From contig NZ_CABFMQ020000001.1 of assembly GCF_901905185.1 (NCBI RefSeq), forward strand, positions 435,001-499,000: 64,000 nucleotides of DNA, given 5' to 3'. This document shows, piece by piece, positions 52,401 to 59,983 of the stretch. The DNA is from Methylocella tundrae. Its GTDB lineage: Bacteria > Pseudomonadota > Alphaproteobacteria > Rhizobiales > Beijerinckiaceae. Every line of letters starts with the position of its first letter. The stretch's first letter is position 1. The notes under the pieces are model-generated. The model saw nothing but the letters and a program-made list of their open reading frames with translations. It was not told the origin of the DNA and did not search any database. The translations under genes were made by a program, and so were the position numbers.

Positions 52401-53549
52401 TCAATAAATGGCGGCGCCCGCGCCGACGTTGATGGACGCGTCCTTCATCGTTCCAACGATGAAGGCGACTTGCGCCTCCGTCAGATGAGCGTGGAAGGGA
52501 AGCGCCACGGCGCGGTCCGCAACCTTTTCGGTGACGAAGAAATCGCCGCGCCTATACCCAGCATTGAAGTAGAGGCGTTGCAGATGAAGAGGCTGCGAAT
52601 AGGCCGCCGCTTCGATCTGTTCGCGATGGAGATCATCGACGATCGAGTCGCGGCTCGAACGGGAGAAGCGCGTCCCGAGATGGACAACATAAAGGAACCA
52701 GTGAACCTCTTCTACGTCCGGCGCGATATAGGGGTCCTTGATGCCCTCGAATGAGCGCAAATAATCATAATACCAGGCTTCGACGCATTTGCGGCGTGCG
52801 AGGAGAACGTCGATGCGACGCAGCTGCGCAAGCCCAAGGGCGGCGGATAGATCGCTGAGATTGGCCTGGAGCGGCGCGACGGCGCCGATGACCACGGAGG
52901 ATCGTTCGTCGATCCGCCGTGAGCGAAGGCGCCGGATGGCGATGGCCCGATCGTCGTCGTCGGTCACAATCATGCCGCCTTCGCCGCAGACGAGGGCTCC
53001 CGGCTGAGAAAAATCAAAGATGGAACAGTCGCCGAATGTGCCGACCGGGGATCCTTTGTAGATTGAACCGATCGCTTCGGTGGAGTCCTCGATCAAGGCG
53101 ACTCCGGCGCTTTTCGCCAGTTCGCGCAGGGGTTGCCAGGGCGCAGGGTGGCCGTTGGCGTTGGCGCCGATGATGGCGCGTGTGCGCTCGGTAAGGACGG
53201 CCGCCGCTTTGTCCGGCGAGATCGTTCCCGCCCAGTAATCGATGTCGGCGAACACGGGGCGCGCGCCGCTCAACATGATGGCGTGGGCGGTTTCGCGGAA
53301 GGAATGAGCCGATGCGACAACTTCGTCGCCTTTGCCGATGCCGAACGCTTGCAGCGTGAGCAGAAGGCCGATTTCACCGCTTGCTACTGCGATTGCATGC
53401 TTACGGCCAAGATATTGTGCGAAAGCCGCCTCGAATTCTTCGACAACGGGGCCCGCCGACAGGCTGGATGAGATGAGAACCTGACGCACCGCGTCGAGTT
53501 CGAATTCCGACATGTCAGGATCGCAAAGAGGCAGCGATGTCGCTTTCAT
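52401..53549 (-). CDS. DegT/DnrJ-family protein lacking the PLP lysine
   Basis: 382 residues, normal length for the DegT/DnrJ/EryC1/StrS aminotransferase family. Fold landmarks: SSLSAGPVVEEFE, AVASGEIGLLLTL, the cofactor Asp in VALIEDSTEAIGS, and GEGGMIVTDDDD. At the place where a Schiff-base Lys precedes GEGG by four residues, the sequence is DFSQPGALVCGEGG, with Gly in the Lys position. The usual transamination is therefore not possible. It may bind PLP or a sugar-like substrate non-covalently, or serve as a scaffold. It is in the nifB unit between two small genes and ferredoxin. Confidence 0.8.
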   Translation of the reverse strand: MKATSLPLCDPDMSEFELDAVRQVLISSSLSAGPVVEEFEAAFAQYLGRKHAIAVASGEIGLLLTLQAFGIGKGDEVVASAHSFRETAHAIMLSGARPVFADIDYWAGTISPDKAAAVLTERTRAIIGANANGHPAPWQPLRELAKSAGVALIEDSTEAIGSIYKGSPVGTFGDCSIFDFSQPGALVCGEGGMIVTDDDDRAIAIRRLRSRRIDERSSVVIGAVAPLQANLSDLSAALGLAQLRRIDVLLARRKCVEAWYYDYLRSFEGIKDPYIAPDVEEVHWFLYVVHLGTRFSRSSRDSIVDDLHREQIEAAAYSQPLHLQRLYFNAGYRRGDFFVTEKVADRAVALPFHAHLTEAQVAFIVGTMKDASINVGAGAAIY

Positions 53550-53827
53550 TTCTGCGCCTCGTTTGCCGCGAGCACGAGCCCGGTCGCTGTTGCGGGATCT
53601 GACGTTATTTTCCAGCAGTGGTCGCGGCCATCGAGCAGATAAAGATCGCAGCGCTCGAAGCGGCGGAAGGGCGTTTCATCGGCGACGTCCGAGGCGTCGC
53701 AACGACTGAGCGACAAGCCCGGGAATCGCCGCCTGAGTTCAGCGATCGTCGCGCCGTTGGCTTCGGCGGAAGCCAGCAGTTCGTCGATCGCGGCGAGGCT
53801 TTGCGCATCGAAACTCATGTCATTCAC
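53546..53827 (-). CDS. Small nif-unit protein of unknown function
   Basis: 93 residues from a GTG at 53827, or 90 from the ATG at 53818. The N-terminal segment (LAAIDELLASAEANGATIAELRRRFPGL) has helix-turn-helix-like spacing, and the C-terminal part has CDLYLLDGRDHCWKIT. It overlaps nifT by eight bases and DegT by four, so all are translationally coupled. No family is recognised with confidence. Confidence 0.65.
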   Translation of the reverse strand: MNDMSFDAQSLAAIDELLASAEANGATIAELRRRFPGLSLSRCDASDVADETPFRRFERCDLYLLDGRDHCWKITSDPATATGLVLAANEAQK

Positions 53828-54029
53828 TCAATCGCCGCGCTTCGACCGTAATCGGAAGCGTAGTTTCCGGCCCCATCTCAGGCAGAGCCAATTGCCAGCC
53901 GTTGGCGAGCGTGATCCGGCCGCCCCACATCTGCGGCCTTTCCATATCGACGATCGGCTCCTCAAGGTCCTTCTTGGGCACATAGGCCGAGAGAATTCCT
54001 TCTGAGCTTCTGCGGATCATGATTTTCAC
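53820..54029 (-). CDS. nifT: NifT/FixU protein
   Basis: 69 residues. MKIMIRRSSEGILSAYVPKKDLEEPIV, MWGGRITLANGWQLALPEM and PITVEARRL are the NifT/FixU signature. The family is consistently in nif clusters but mutants often show little phenotype. It overlaps the downstream small gene by eight bases. Confidence 0.93.
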   Translation of the reverse strand: MKIMIRRSSEGILSAYVPKKDLEEPIVDMERPQMWGGRITLANGWQLALPEMGPETTLPITVEARRLSE

Positions 54030-54142
54030 GGGGCGCCTTATCTGTTTGATTGCGTGGGCGTAGGTGTAGGTGGATAGACGTTCGCGGGCGGAGCATGACC
54101 TTAAAAAAACGCGAACCCTTTGCGTCGGATCACGCGGGGCGG

Positions 54143-54382
54143 TCAGACTGGCGCGATCTCATCCGCGAGGCAGCCAACGACCCGGCGTTCGCCAAACTCA
54201 ACGAGATAGATCGGCGTTTCCGTTTCGACATGAGAGCCGACCTGGACGATTTCGCCCGGATCCCCCGCCCGCACCAAGAGAGCATCGGTGGGTTGATCGG
54301 GAAATGAGCCGTCGTTGAAAAGATCGGCGGTCGCACGAACGCGCTGCCCCCATTCAAATTTGGCCGGTCCAGAACCGTTCAT
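54143..54382 (-). CDS. nifZ: NifZ-domain protein (second copy)
   Basis: 79 residues from the ATG at 54382 (GGGAG upstream). FEWGQRVRATADLFNDGSFP, then LLVRAGDPGEIVQVGSHVE and IYLVEFGERRVVGC give the NifZ SH3-like domain. NifZ helps to form the second P-cluster of MoFe protein. A tandem paralogue lies just upstream. A frame that joins the two exists only by out-of-frame readthrough and is rejected. Confidence 0.85.
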   Translation of the reverse strand: MNGSGPAKFEWGQRVRATADLFNDGSFPDQPTDALLVRAGDPGEIVQVGSHVETETPIYLVEFGERRVVGCLADEIAPV

Positions 54383-54396
54383 GAGGAACTCCCGCT

Positions 54397-54684
54397 TTAG
54401 ATTTCTTTGACAATTTCGACCGGATCGATCTCTTTGCGTTTCATGCCAACGCGATAGCCGGTAGAAACGAATTCGACGCCGTAGATGTAGAATTGCTGGA
54501 GGAACGTGCCTATGCTGACGACGTACCCTTCGTCGCCCTTGTTGCAAAGGATTTCGCCGATTTCCTTCCCCATGAAGGTGCCGTCGTTGCGCACTGTTCT
54601 GCGCGCCCGCACCCTCTGGCCATAGTTATACAATGGCGGATTGTTGAGTTCGACGACGTCGCTGTCCCGGCTGATGTTGGTCAT
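54397..54684 (-). CDS. nifZ: NifZ-domain protein (first copy)
   Basis: 95 residues. PLYNYGQRVRARRTVRNDGTFMG, EILCNKGDEGYVVSIGTFLQ and YIYGVEFVSTGYRVG form the NifZ domain. It shares the GQRVRA start and GDxG spacing with the following gene, so the pair is a tandem duplication of the domain. The start overlaps the LRV gene's stop by four bases. Confidence 0.88.
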   Translation of the reverse strand: MTNISRDSDVVELNNPPLYNYGQRVRARRTVRNDGTFMGKEIGEILCNKGDEGYVVSIGTFLQQFYIYGVEFVSTGYRVGMKRKEIDPVEIVKEI

Positions 54685-55547
54685 CTGCTGTCCTCCACGA
54701 TTGGACGGTCCCTCAAATCCGACGACACGAGGTTTGGCGATGCTGATGCGGGCGACGCCGGGTCCTGCGCCATCGTCGGCGCATCACGGCTCTTGTCGGC
54801 GGGCCGTGAGGAAATCCTGTCGCGCGCGGCGTCTCGAACGACAGGGTCTTCGTCGCCGGCGAGCGCGCGCACGATCTCGATATCCGCGCGCAGCACGATC
54901 TCGTAGCGAACGCGCCAATCCGGATCGGCGGCGAGTCTCGCCAACCCTGCGGGATCGAGACGCCGCGCGACCTCCAGCCTGACCGCCGCATCTGAATCCG
55001 CCACCATTCGGGGAAGGTGCTCCATGCCGATGCGAACGGCGACGACGCGCCTGACCTCCACGTCCTCGTCGCCGACCAGCAGAACGAGGAGATCGGCCGG
55101 GATGCGCCGCGCCACGGTCTGACGCACGTAATAGTCCGAATCCTCCAGCATCGGGATGAGATCGGCGCCCTCGAGCCTCTGCGCGACACGGATGCGAACC
55201 TCACGATGCGGATCAGCGCGCAGTCGCAGCAGATAGCGCATCGGCAGGCGCCGGGCGGCGCTCCAACGAACCGTTTCCTCCGGATCGTCCAAAAGGGGCG
55301 GCAGATGAAAAACGTCAGCGGCCTTGGCGGCGCAGGCGCGCACCTCGAAATAGGGGTGCTTCAGATAGGTTTGCGCGGGACCAGGGTTCCAGTCGAAAAA
55401 TCGATCAATGCGCCTTGCATACCGGTCGTGGACGCAGGCCTTGAGGGGCTGGCAGCGCGCCTCCGCAAGGAGGTCGCGATGGGCGCAGATCGCGCAATCA
55501 ACGGCCTCGCCGCGCCAGTCGATAGCCACGTCAATGTCAGTCATCAT
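54681..55547 (-). CDS. 4Fe-4S leucine-rich-repeat-variant (LRV) protein
   Basis: 288 residues. The N-terminus has four cysteines in CAICAHRDLLAEARCQPLKAC, as in the 4Fe-4S LRV protein of Azotobacter. Eight or more ~24-residue repeats follow, each around a V-R-x-x-V/A-A-x-R-L core (for example VRIRVAQRL, VRQTVARRI, VRRVVAVRI and VRLEVARRL). The structure of one such protein is known, but its function is not. A Ser/Ala-rich tail is extra. It overlaps the TPR gene upstream and the first nifZ downstream. Confidence 0.88.
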   Translation of the reverse strand: MMTDIDVAIDWRGEAVDCAICAHRDLLAEARCQPLKACVHDRYARRIDRFFDWNPGPAQTYLKHPYFEVRACAAKAADVFHLPPLLDDPEETVRWSAARRLPMRYLLRLRADPHREVRIRVAQRLEGADLIPMLEDSDYYVRQTVARRIPADLLVLLVGDEDVEVRRVVAVRIGMEHLPRMVADSDAAVRLEVARRLDPAGLARLAADPDWRVRYEIVLRADIEIVRALAGDEDPVVRDAARDRISSRPADKSRDAPTMAQDPASPASASPNLVSSDLRDRPIVEDSR

Positions 55548-56079
55548 CTTCGACTCCCGAACGATCGGCGACGCTCAAAAGCAGCCCGGCATTGATCTTG
55601 TCGGAAGGATCAAGGTCAAGAAGCTTCATCACCGCGGCGCGTCCTTCGTCCAATGCGCCAATGCGCATCTGCAGGTAGGCGTAGCCCTTCAAGGTGAACA
55701 TGAAGAAGCGTGGCAGAACCGCTGCGAAGGAGCCAAAATCGGCGTCCTCACGGTTGACGTCGCGCCAGTCGCTCGCGAGACCAAGTTCGTTCGACGCCAT
55801 GACGAGACATTTGCCCGCGACCTCAAGGGCCTTCAGCATATGGCCCTTGTAAAAATAGAAGCGATAGAGACCGATCAACACGGCCGGATGATCCGGCGCG
55901 AGGTCGCAAGCCGCGAGGAGGTGCGTCTCTGCAACGTCGTCAAGGTGGTAAGCCTCGCCGGCTTCGCGCAGACGCCGCTCGGCGGCGGCCGGCAAGCCGG
56001 CCCCGAGCACGGACGCGGCAATGGCGTCGATCTCGAGTCCGGCTGATGGCTGCGCGCCGATATCATCAGTCGCGAACAT
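55537..56079 (-). CDS. TPR-like protein of nifB unit
   Basis: 180 residues, all helical. EAYHLDDVAETHLLAACDLAPDHPAVLIGLYRFYFYKGHMLKALEVAGKCL-type pattern (broken here: ETHLLAACDLAPDHP and LYRFYFYKGHMLKAL) is a TPR unit, with another near LKGYAYLQMRIGALDEGRA. It probably makes protein contacts during nitrogenase assembly; the function is unknown. Related genes occur in Rhizobiales nif clusters. It overlaps the LRV gene by 11 bases. Confidence 0.75.
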   Translation of the reverse strand: MFATDDIGAQPSAGLEIDAIAASVLGAGLPAAAERRLREAGEAYHLDDVAETHLLAACDLAPDHPAVLIGLYRFYFYKGHMLKALEVAGKCLVMASNELGLASDWRDVNREDADFGSFAAVLPRFFMFTLKGYAYLQMRIGALDEGRAAVMKLLDLDPSDKINAGLLLSVADRSGVEDDD

Positions 56080-56088
56080 GCTCTGCGC

Positions 56089-56445
56089 CTATTTCGCAGA
56101 GGAGAGCGCTGGTTCTGCAAAAGCGGTCGACTGACTGCTGCTGCAGGCGCAGGCGTCTTTCTTGGGATCGATGAAAGCGAACCCCGTCTTGGCCGGTGAA
56201 TCGACGAAATCAATTGTGATTCCGTCGAGCAATAGCCGGCTCTCGGCGGGCAGAAAAAGCTTTACGCCATCCTGCGTGAATACCGCCTCGTTGCCTGCTG
56301 GGGCAGCCTGGACGCTGAACTCGGCGGAAAGGCCGGAGCATCCGCCGGGAGTGACCAACAACCGAAGGCCGCTTCCGGGCGCGCCGTCGAACATGACGAG
56401 GCGGCGGATGAACTTATGAGCGGCCGGCGTCAGGCTGATGTTCAT
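56089..56445 (-). CDS. A-type (IscA/HesB-like) Fe-S carrier in nifB unit
   Basis: 118 residues from the ATG at 56445, overlapping the fdxN stop (ATGA). [14 protein letters not shown] starts the protein, [17 protein letters not shown] carries the first Cys and DACACSSS the C-terminal pair. [17 protein letters not shown] and TIDFVDSP are typical. It is distinct from the hesB-like gene at 39902. It probably supplies clusters to NifB or FdxN. Confidence 0.88.
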   Translation of the reverse strand: MNISLTPAAHKFIRRLVMFDGAPGSGLRLLVTPGGCSGLSAEFSVQAAPAGNEAVFTQDGVKLFLPAESRLLLDGITIDFVDSPAKTGFAFIDPKKDACACSSSQSTAFAEPALSSAK

Positions 56446-56675
56446 GCCGCGCTCCCGGTGGGCTGGTAGCGCGGATGGGAATTGTCGATCACGCATGTGT
56501 CGTCGACCGGGCAGACGGCGACGCATTGCGGCGTGTCGAAATAGCCGATGCATTCCGTGCACTTCTTCGGATTGATGACAAAGGTGCCGCCCTTCTCCGT
56601 AATGGCGACGTTCGGGCATTCCGCCTCGCACGCCGAGCACGACGTGCATTGCGAGGCGACGATCTTGTAGGTCAT
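56442..56675 (-). CDS. fdxN: 4Fe-4S ferredoxin FdxN
   Basis: 77 residues. Two motifs are seen: [13 protein letters not shown] (CxxCxxCxxxCP) and a second with [18 protein letters not shown], in which an insert separates the cysteines as in nif-type FdxN. It is thought to feed electrons to NifB. It lies 41 bases downstream of nifB. Confidence 0.93.
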   Translation of the reverse strand: MTYKIVASQCTSCSACEAECPNVAITEKGGTFVINPKKCTECIGYFDTPQCVAVCPVDDTCVIDNSHPRYQPTGSAA

Positions 56676-56716
56676 AGCTGTCTCCTTTCTGACGATTGCT
56701 GCGGCGTCCGTCCCGG

Positions 56717-58273
56717 TCAGACCGGGACGAAAGCGCCTTGACGGATATCGGCGTCCCCGCGCTCGACATGCTGGACCTCGCCGCTGTTCACCTTCGCGAG
56801 ATAGTCCTTGAAGTAGGAGATCGCAGACTGCTCGATGAATTCGAATGCGTATTGGTCGACCGGGTCGATGCCGGCGGCGCGCAGGGAGTCCTTCGGGCAG
56901 CCGCCGATCTTTGCGACGAACACGGCGGCGCAGTCGTTGATCGCGCGGATCACCGTCTCGAGCGCGTCCTCCTCGCCATAGCCGCCCTGGCAGTAAAGAT
57001 CGACGCGGCGATGCCCGACGAACTTCGCGCCCTTGGTGCTGAGCTCATAGACCTGGAACTCCTTGGCGTGGCCGAAGTGCTCGTTGACGCGGCCGCTGCC
57101 CTTGGTCGCAACCGCGATCAGGATCTTGATGTCGCTCGCCGCGCCTGCGAGCGTCTCGAGCTCCGCGTTCTTGGCTTCGACCTTTGCGATGCGCTCTTCT
57201 TCGACCTTGGTCTGATAAGCCTTACGGGATTCGAGGTCGTAATTGACCTCCATTTCCATGATCTTGTCAGTGGTGAATTCGGCGCTGCGATCTTCGCCAA
57301 GAAGGCCGACGGCGTCGGCGCGGCATTGGCGGCAATGCCGCATCATGTTCATTTCGCCTTCGCAGCTATCCTGCAGGGCCTTCAGCTCCTGCGCCGAAGG
57401 ACCGCGCTGGCCGTTGAGGCCGAACACCGTGCCATGCTCAGGCGCGGAGATCAGCGGCATGATGTTGTGCAGGAAGGCGCCGCGCGACTTCACAGCCCTG
57501 TTGACCTCGACGAGATGCTGATCGTTGACGCCCGGGATCATCACCGAGTTGACCTTGCAGAGAATGCCCCGCTCGGTGAGCATTTCGAGGCCTTGCAACT
57601 GACGGTCGGTGAGGATCTTGGCCGCCTCGATGCCGGTGACGCGCTTGTTTTTCCAGAAGATCCACGGATAGATTTTGGCGCCGACTTCGGGATCGGTCAT
57701 ATTGATGGTGATCGTCACGTGATCAACGTTGAAGCTCGCGATCGTATCGACGTGGTCGGGCAACGCCAGGCCGTTGGTGGACAAGCAGAGCTTGATGTCG
57801 GGCGCCGTTTTCGAGATGAGCTCGAACGTCTTGAATGTCTTCACAGGATTGGCCAGCGGATCGCCGGGACCCGCGATTCCAAGCACCGTCATTTGCGGGA
57901 TCGTCGACGCGACCGCCAGCACCTTTTTGGCGGCTTGTTCGGGCGTCAGCTTTTCGCTGACGACTCCGGGGCGCGATTCATTGGCGCAGTCATATTTGCG
58001 GTTGCAATAGTTGCACTGAATGTTGCAGGCGGGCGCGACGGCGACATGCATGCGCGCGTAGTGATGGTGAGCCTCTTCGCTGTAGCAGGGATGGTTTTTG
58101 ACCTTCTCCCACACTTCAGGAGCCATATCAGCGGGGCCGGCGGAGGTGCCGCAACTGGCTTTGCCGCTTCCGCCGCTGGTGCCGCATCCCTTATGTTCAG
58201 CAATCTTCTGCAACAGATCGCCGAGAACTTCTGTGCTCTCGCCATGTAGATTGGGTTGATAGGCTTCTTCCAT
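56717..58273 (-). CDS. nifB: FeMo-cofactor biosynthesis radical-SAM protein NifB
   Basis: 518 residues from the ATG at 58273 (GAGGA upstream); earlier in-frame starts have no similarity. [14 protein letters not shown] holds the radical-SAM CX3CX2C, with HVAVAPACN before it. Further cluster ligands include the C-x2-C of [11 protein letters not shown]. The C-terminal NifX-like domain is shown by [25 protein letters not shown]. It fuses two 4Fe-4S clusters around a carbide into NifB-co. It is the first gene of the third nif unit. Confidence 0.98.
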   Translation of the reverse strand: MEEAYQPNLHGESTEVLGDLLQKIAEHKGCGTSGGSGKASCGTSAGPADMAPEVWEKVKNHPCYSEEAHHHYARMHVAVAPACNIQCNYCNRKYDCANESRPGVVSEKLTPEQAAKKVLAVASTIPQMTVLGIAGPGDPLANPVKTFKTFELISKTAPDIKLCLSTNGLALPDHVDTIASFNVDHVTITINMTDPEVGAKIYPWIFWKNKRVTGIEAAKILTDRQLQGLEMLTERGILCKVNSVMIPGVNDQHLVEVNRAVKSRGAFLHNIMPLISAPEHGTVFGLNGQRGPSAQELKALQDSCEGEMNMMRHCRQCRADAVGLLGEDRSAEFTTDKIMEMEVNYDLESRKAYQTKVEEERIAKVEAKNAELETLAGAASDIKILIAVATKGSGRVNEHFGHAKEFQVYELSTKGAKFVGHRRVDLYCQGGYGEEDALETVIRAINDCAAVFVAKIGGCPKDSLRAAGIDPVDQYAFEFIEQSAISYFKDYLAKVNSGEVQHVERGDADIRQGAFVPV

Positions 58274-58375
58274 ATCGATTCCTCGCGGTAGGCTCTGCGC
58301 CAGACATCTCGGATCGCGGGCTCGAACTGCGTGACCTCTGTCGCGGGCGAGCAAAGCGTTGTGCGAGAGATAGTT

Positions 58376-58391
58376 GGCAACAAGCGTGCCA
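58376..58391 (-). promoter_or_regulatory. Sigma-54 promoter of nifB unit
   Basis: On the minus strand TGGCACGCTTGTTGCC, GG and GC ten bases apart. The predicted leader before nifB is about 90 bases. Confidence 0.85.
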
Positions 58392-58450
58392 TCACTATTC
58401 GAGGATGCAACAGCCTGATATTTAGAGAGGTTTTAGATTAGGGAGGGGGA

Positions 58451-58466
58451 TGTCGCTATGCTGACA
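58451..58466. promoter_or_regulatory. NifA upstream activator sequence (proximal)
   Basis: TGT-CGCTATGCTG-ACA, 60 bases upstream of the nifB -24 element. Confidence 0.75.
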
Positions 58467-58491
58467 CATGTCTGGAAACGGATAAGCGGCA

Positions 58492-58507
58492 TGTCGGCAA
58501 ATCGACA
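58492..58507. promoter_or_regulatory. NifA upstream activator sequence (distal)
   Basis: TGT-CGGCAAATCG-ACA, 101 bases upstream of the nifB -24 element and 41 bases from the proximal site (about four helical turns). Confidence 0.75.
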
Positions 58508-58518
58508 TTCAAGCGGAC

Positions 58519-58554
58519 GGCCGCACGGGTATGGCCGCACGGGTATGGCCGCAC
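58519..58554. repeat. 14-bp direct tandem repeat
   Basis: Two full copies of GGCCGCACGGGTAT and an eight-base partial copy, just beyond the distal NifA site. It may be a slippage product. Confidence 0.7.
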
Positions 58555-58830
58555 TTGCGATTTGCAGAAAGCGGACAGCCGGAAAGCAACAGTCGCGGGC
58601 GGAAAGCATGGATAAAGCGTGGCGATCATGCGTCAATGATCTGCGTCAAATTCGCTCGGGGTTTTGGATCTGGGGCGCCCGGCGGTTTTCTCCGACGCCT
58701 CATGTCCGCGTGGCCGCGAATGCGGTGGCGCCGTCGCCGGGCCTACGGGCTTGCTTCGGGCGCGGAGTGAGAAATCAGCGGCGGCGGATGATTATGCCGA
58801 TGCACAATGGAAAATCTGGGGGGCGATGGC

Positions 58831-59676
58831 CTATGGCGATCTTTGGGAAATCGCGGAGTTGCTCTTTTCTCTGCGGTCAACGTAATCCTGAATGACGCGC
58901 ATCACGGCGCTCGCCGTTGATCGTCCGGCTTTGTCCATTCCCGTCCAAATCGCCTGGCGCGTTCTCGGCTCGACCTCGGCCAGAATGTCGCCTTCCACAA
59001 CTTCGCTTCCGTCGCGCGCGACGCCGACAAGAATGCCGTCGATCAATGCGCTGACGGGCGCGCCATGAACATGGCCGACGACAAATCCGCGGAATGCGCG
59101 GGAGCCGAGGTCGACGGCCGTTTGCCAAAGACCGCGGCTATCGGCGTAGACGAAGCGTTCCAATAGTCTGCGCGGCTCCCTCGCGTCCCCGCCGACGGGG
59201 ATGGCGGCCCTCCGCGAAGGCGCCGACAGAGCGACGTCGCAGTTGACGCCGCTCGCGAAGCCGGGGCCGAGCCCGATCGCGAACCGCGCCAGATTCCTGA
59301 GATCAGGCCTCTGTGCGGGCCCTTGCAGTCTGGCGTCGATGATAAGATCAAGGCGGCGAAGGACTAAAAGATCCGAAAGTCCGAGCGGCGTTATAGCGAC
59401 GACATTGGCGCGCGAGAGCGCTGAGAGCACTTCCAAACTCGTCTCGACGCGCTCGGCGGAAATTTCGTCGATCGCCGCGTGATCGCCGAACAGGGCGCCG
59501 TGGAACGACATCCCGCGTTTGAAAACGGGAGGGCTTGGATCATGCGAGAGGACGACCCCGCAGCCGTTACGGTGAAGATAGACGGCGATGGCCGAGGCGA
59601 TTTCATTGGCCCCGAGAATCACGGCGAAGGGTTTTGGCGACAGGGCGTGCGTTAGAAAATGCGAATGGTCGCTCAT
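58831..59676 (-). CDS. EF2563/YqeB-like molybdenum-enzyme maturation protein
   Basis: 281 residues from the ATG at 59676 (GGAGGA eight bases upstream). An N-terminal dinucleotide-binding region (FAVILGANEIASAIAVYLHRNG) is followed by LIIDARLQGP, IGLGPGFASGVNCDVAL and a biotinyl/barrel-like C-terminus (LIDGILVGVARDGSEVVEGDILAEVEPR). This is the layout of EF2563-type proteins linked to selenium/molybdenum hydroxylase maturation. Here it lies between nifB and nifA on the nifB strand, which points to a molybdenum-related job in nitrogen fixation. Confidence 0.7.
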   Translation of the reverse strand: MSDHSHFLTHALSPKPFAVILGANEIASAIAVYLHRNGCGVVLSHDPSPPVFKRGMSFHGALFGDHAAIDEISAERVETSLEVLSALSRANVVAITPLGLSDLLVLRRLDLIIDARLQGPAQRPDLRNLARFAIGLGPGFASGVNCDVALSAPSRRAAIPVGGDAREPRRLLERFVYADSRGLWQTAVDLGSRAFRGFVVGHVHGAPVSALIDGILVGVARDGSEVVEGDILAEVEPRTRQAIWTGMDKAGRSTASAVMRVIQDYVDRREKSNSAISQRSP

Positions 59677-59901
59677 GCCCAAGTCCTCCACCAGCCGCTT
59701 AGCAAACGATGGGCCAATGCCCTTTTGCGCGGCAGGCGGGCGTTTTGTCGCAGAGGAAGGACATCGATCTGATCGACGGCTATATGCAAATAGATGGAGC
59801 GCTTAAGGCGGAAGCCGTTGATTTCAGGCTGTCGCAAAACAGACAAACCTGCCGCCGCAAGTCTGCGCCTGCTTCGATGTGCAGACACGCTTTGGCTGAA
59901 A

Positions 59902-59917
59902 TGTCAGCTTGTGTACA
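59902..59917. promoter_or_regulatory. Candidate NifA site upstream of nifA
   Basis: TGT-CAGCTTGTGT-ACA matches the NifA consensus. It ends only three bases before the sigma-54-like element, whereas working sites elsewhere in the window lie 60 bases or more away. Confidence 0.4.
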
Positions 59918-59920
59918 AAA

Positions 59921-59936
59921 CGGCATGTATTTTGCT
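59921..59936 (+). promoter_or_regulatory. Candidate sigma-54-like promoter of nifA
   Basis: CGGCATGTATTTTGCT keeps GG-N10-GC and TTGC but differs from TGGCAC at two positions. It lies about 48 bases before the nifA ATG and could give partial autoregulation. Confidence 0.4.
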
Positions 59937-59983
59937 GTGCAACATCATAAGAATGTTTTTCATCCTGATCGAAGGCGAATGTG

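Larger units (their letters stand above)
58274..58830. other. nifB upstream region
   Basis: About 560 bases between nifB and the end of the EF2563-like gene. It holds a sigma-54 element, two NifA sites and a short tandem repeat. No supported gene lies here. Confidence 0.6.
59677..59983. other. nifA upstream region
   Basis: About 307 bases. Contains the candidate NifA site and sigma-54-like element described next. No gene is supported. Confidence 0.5.

Noticed and set aside
56696..58249. A 517-codon open frame on the plus strand opposite nifB
   Set aside because: It is a full antisense shadow of nifB in GC-rich DNA, with no domain motif, and nifB itself is certain.
58458..58895. A 145-codon open frame on the plus strand upstream of the EF2563-like gene
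   Set aside because: It runs through the distal NifA site, the tandem repeat and the 3' end of the opposite gene, with no homology pattern.
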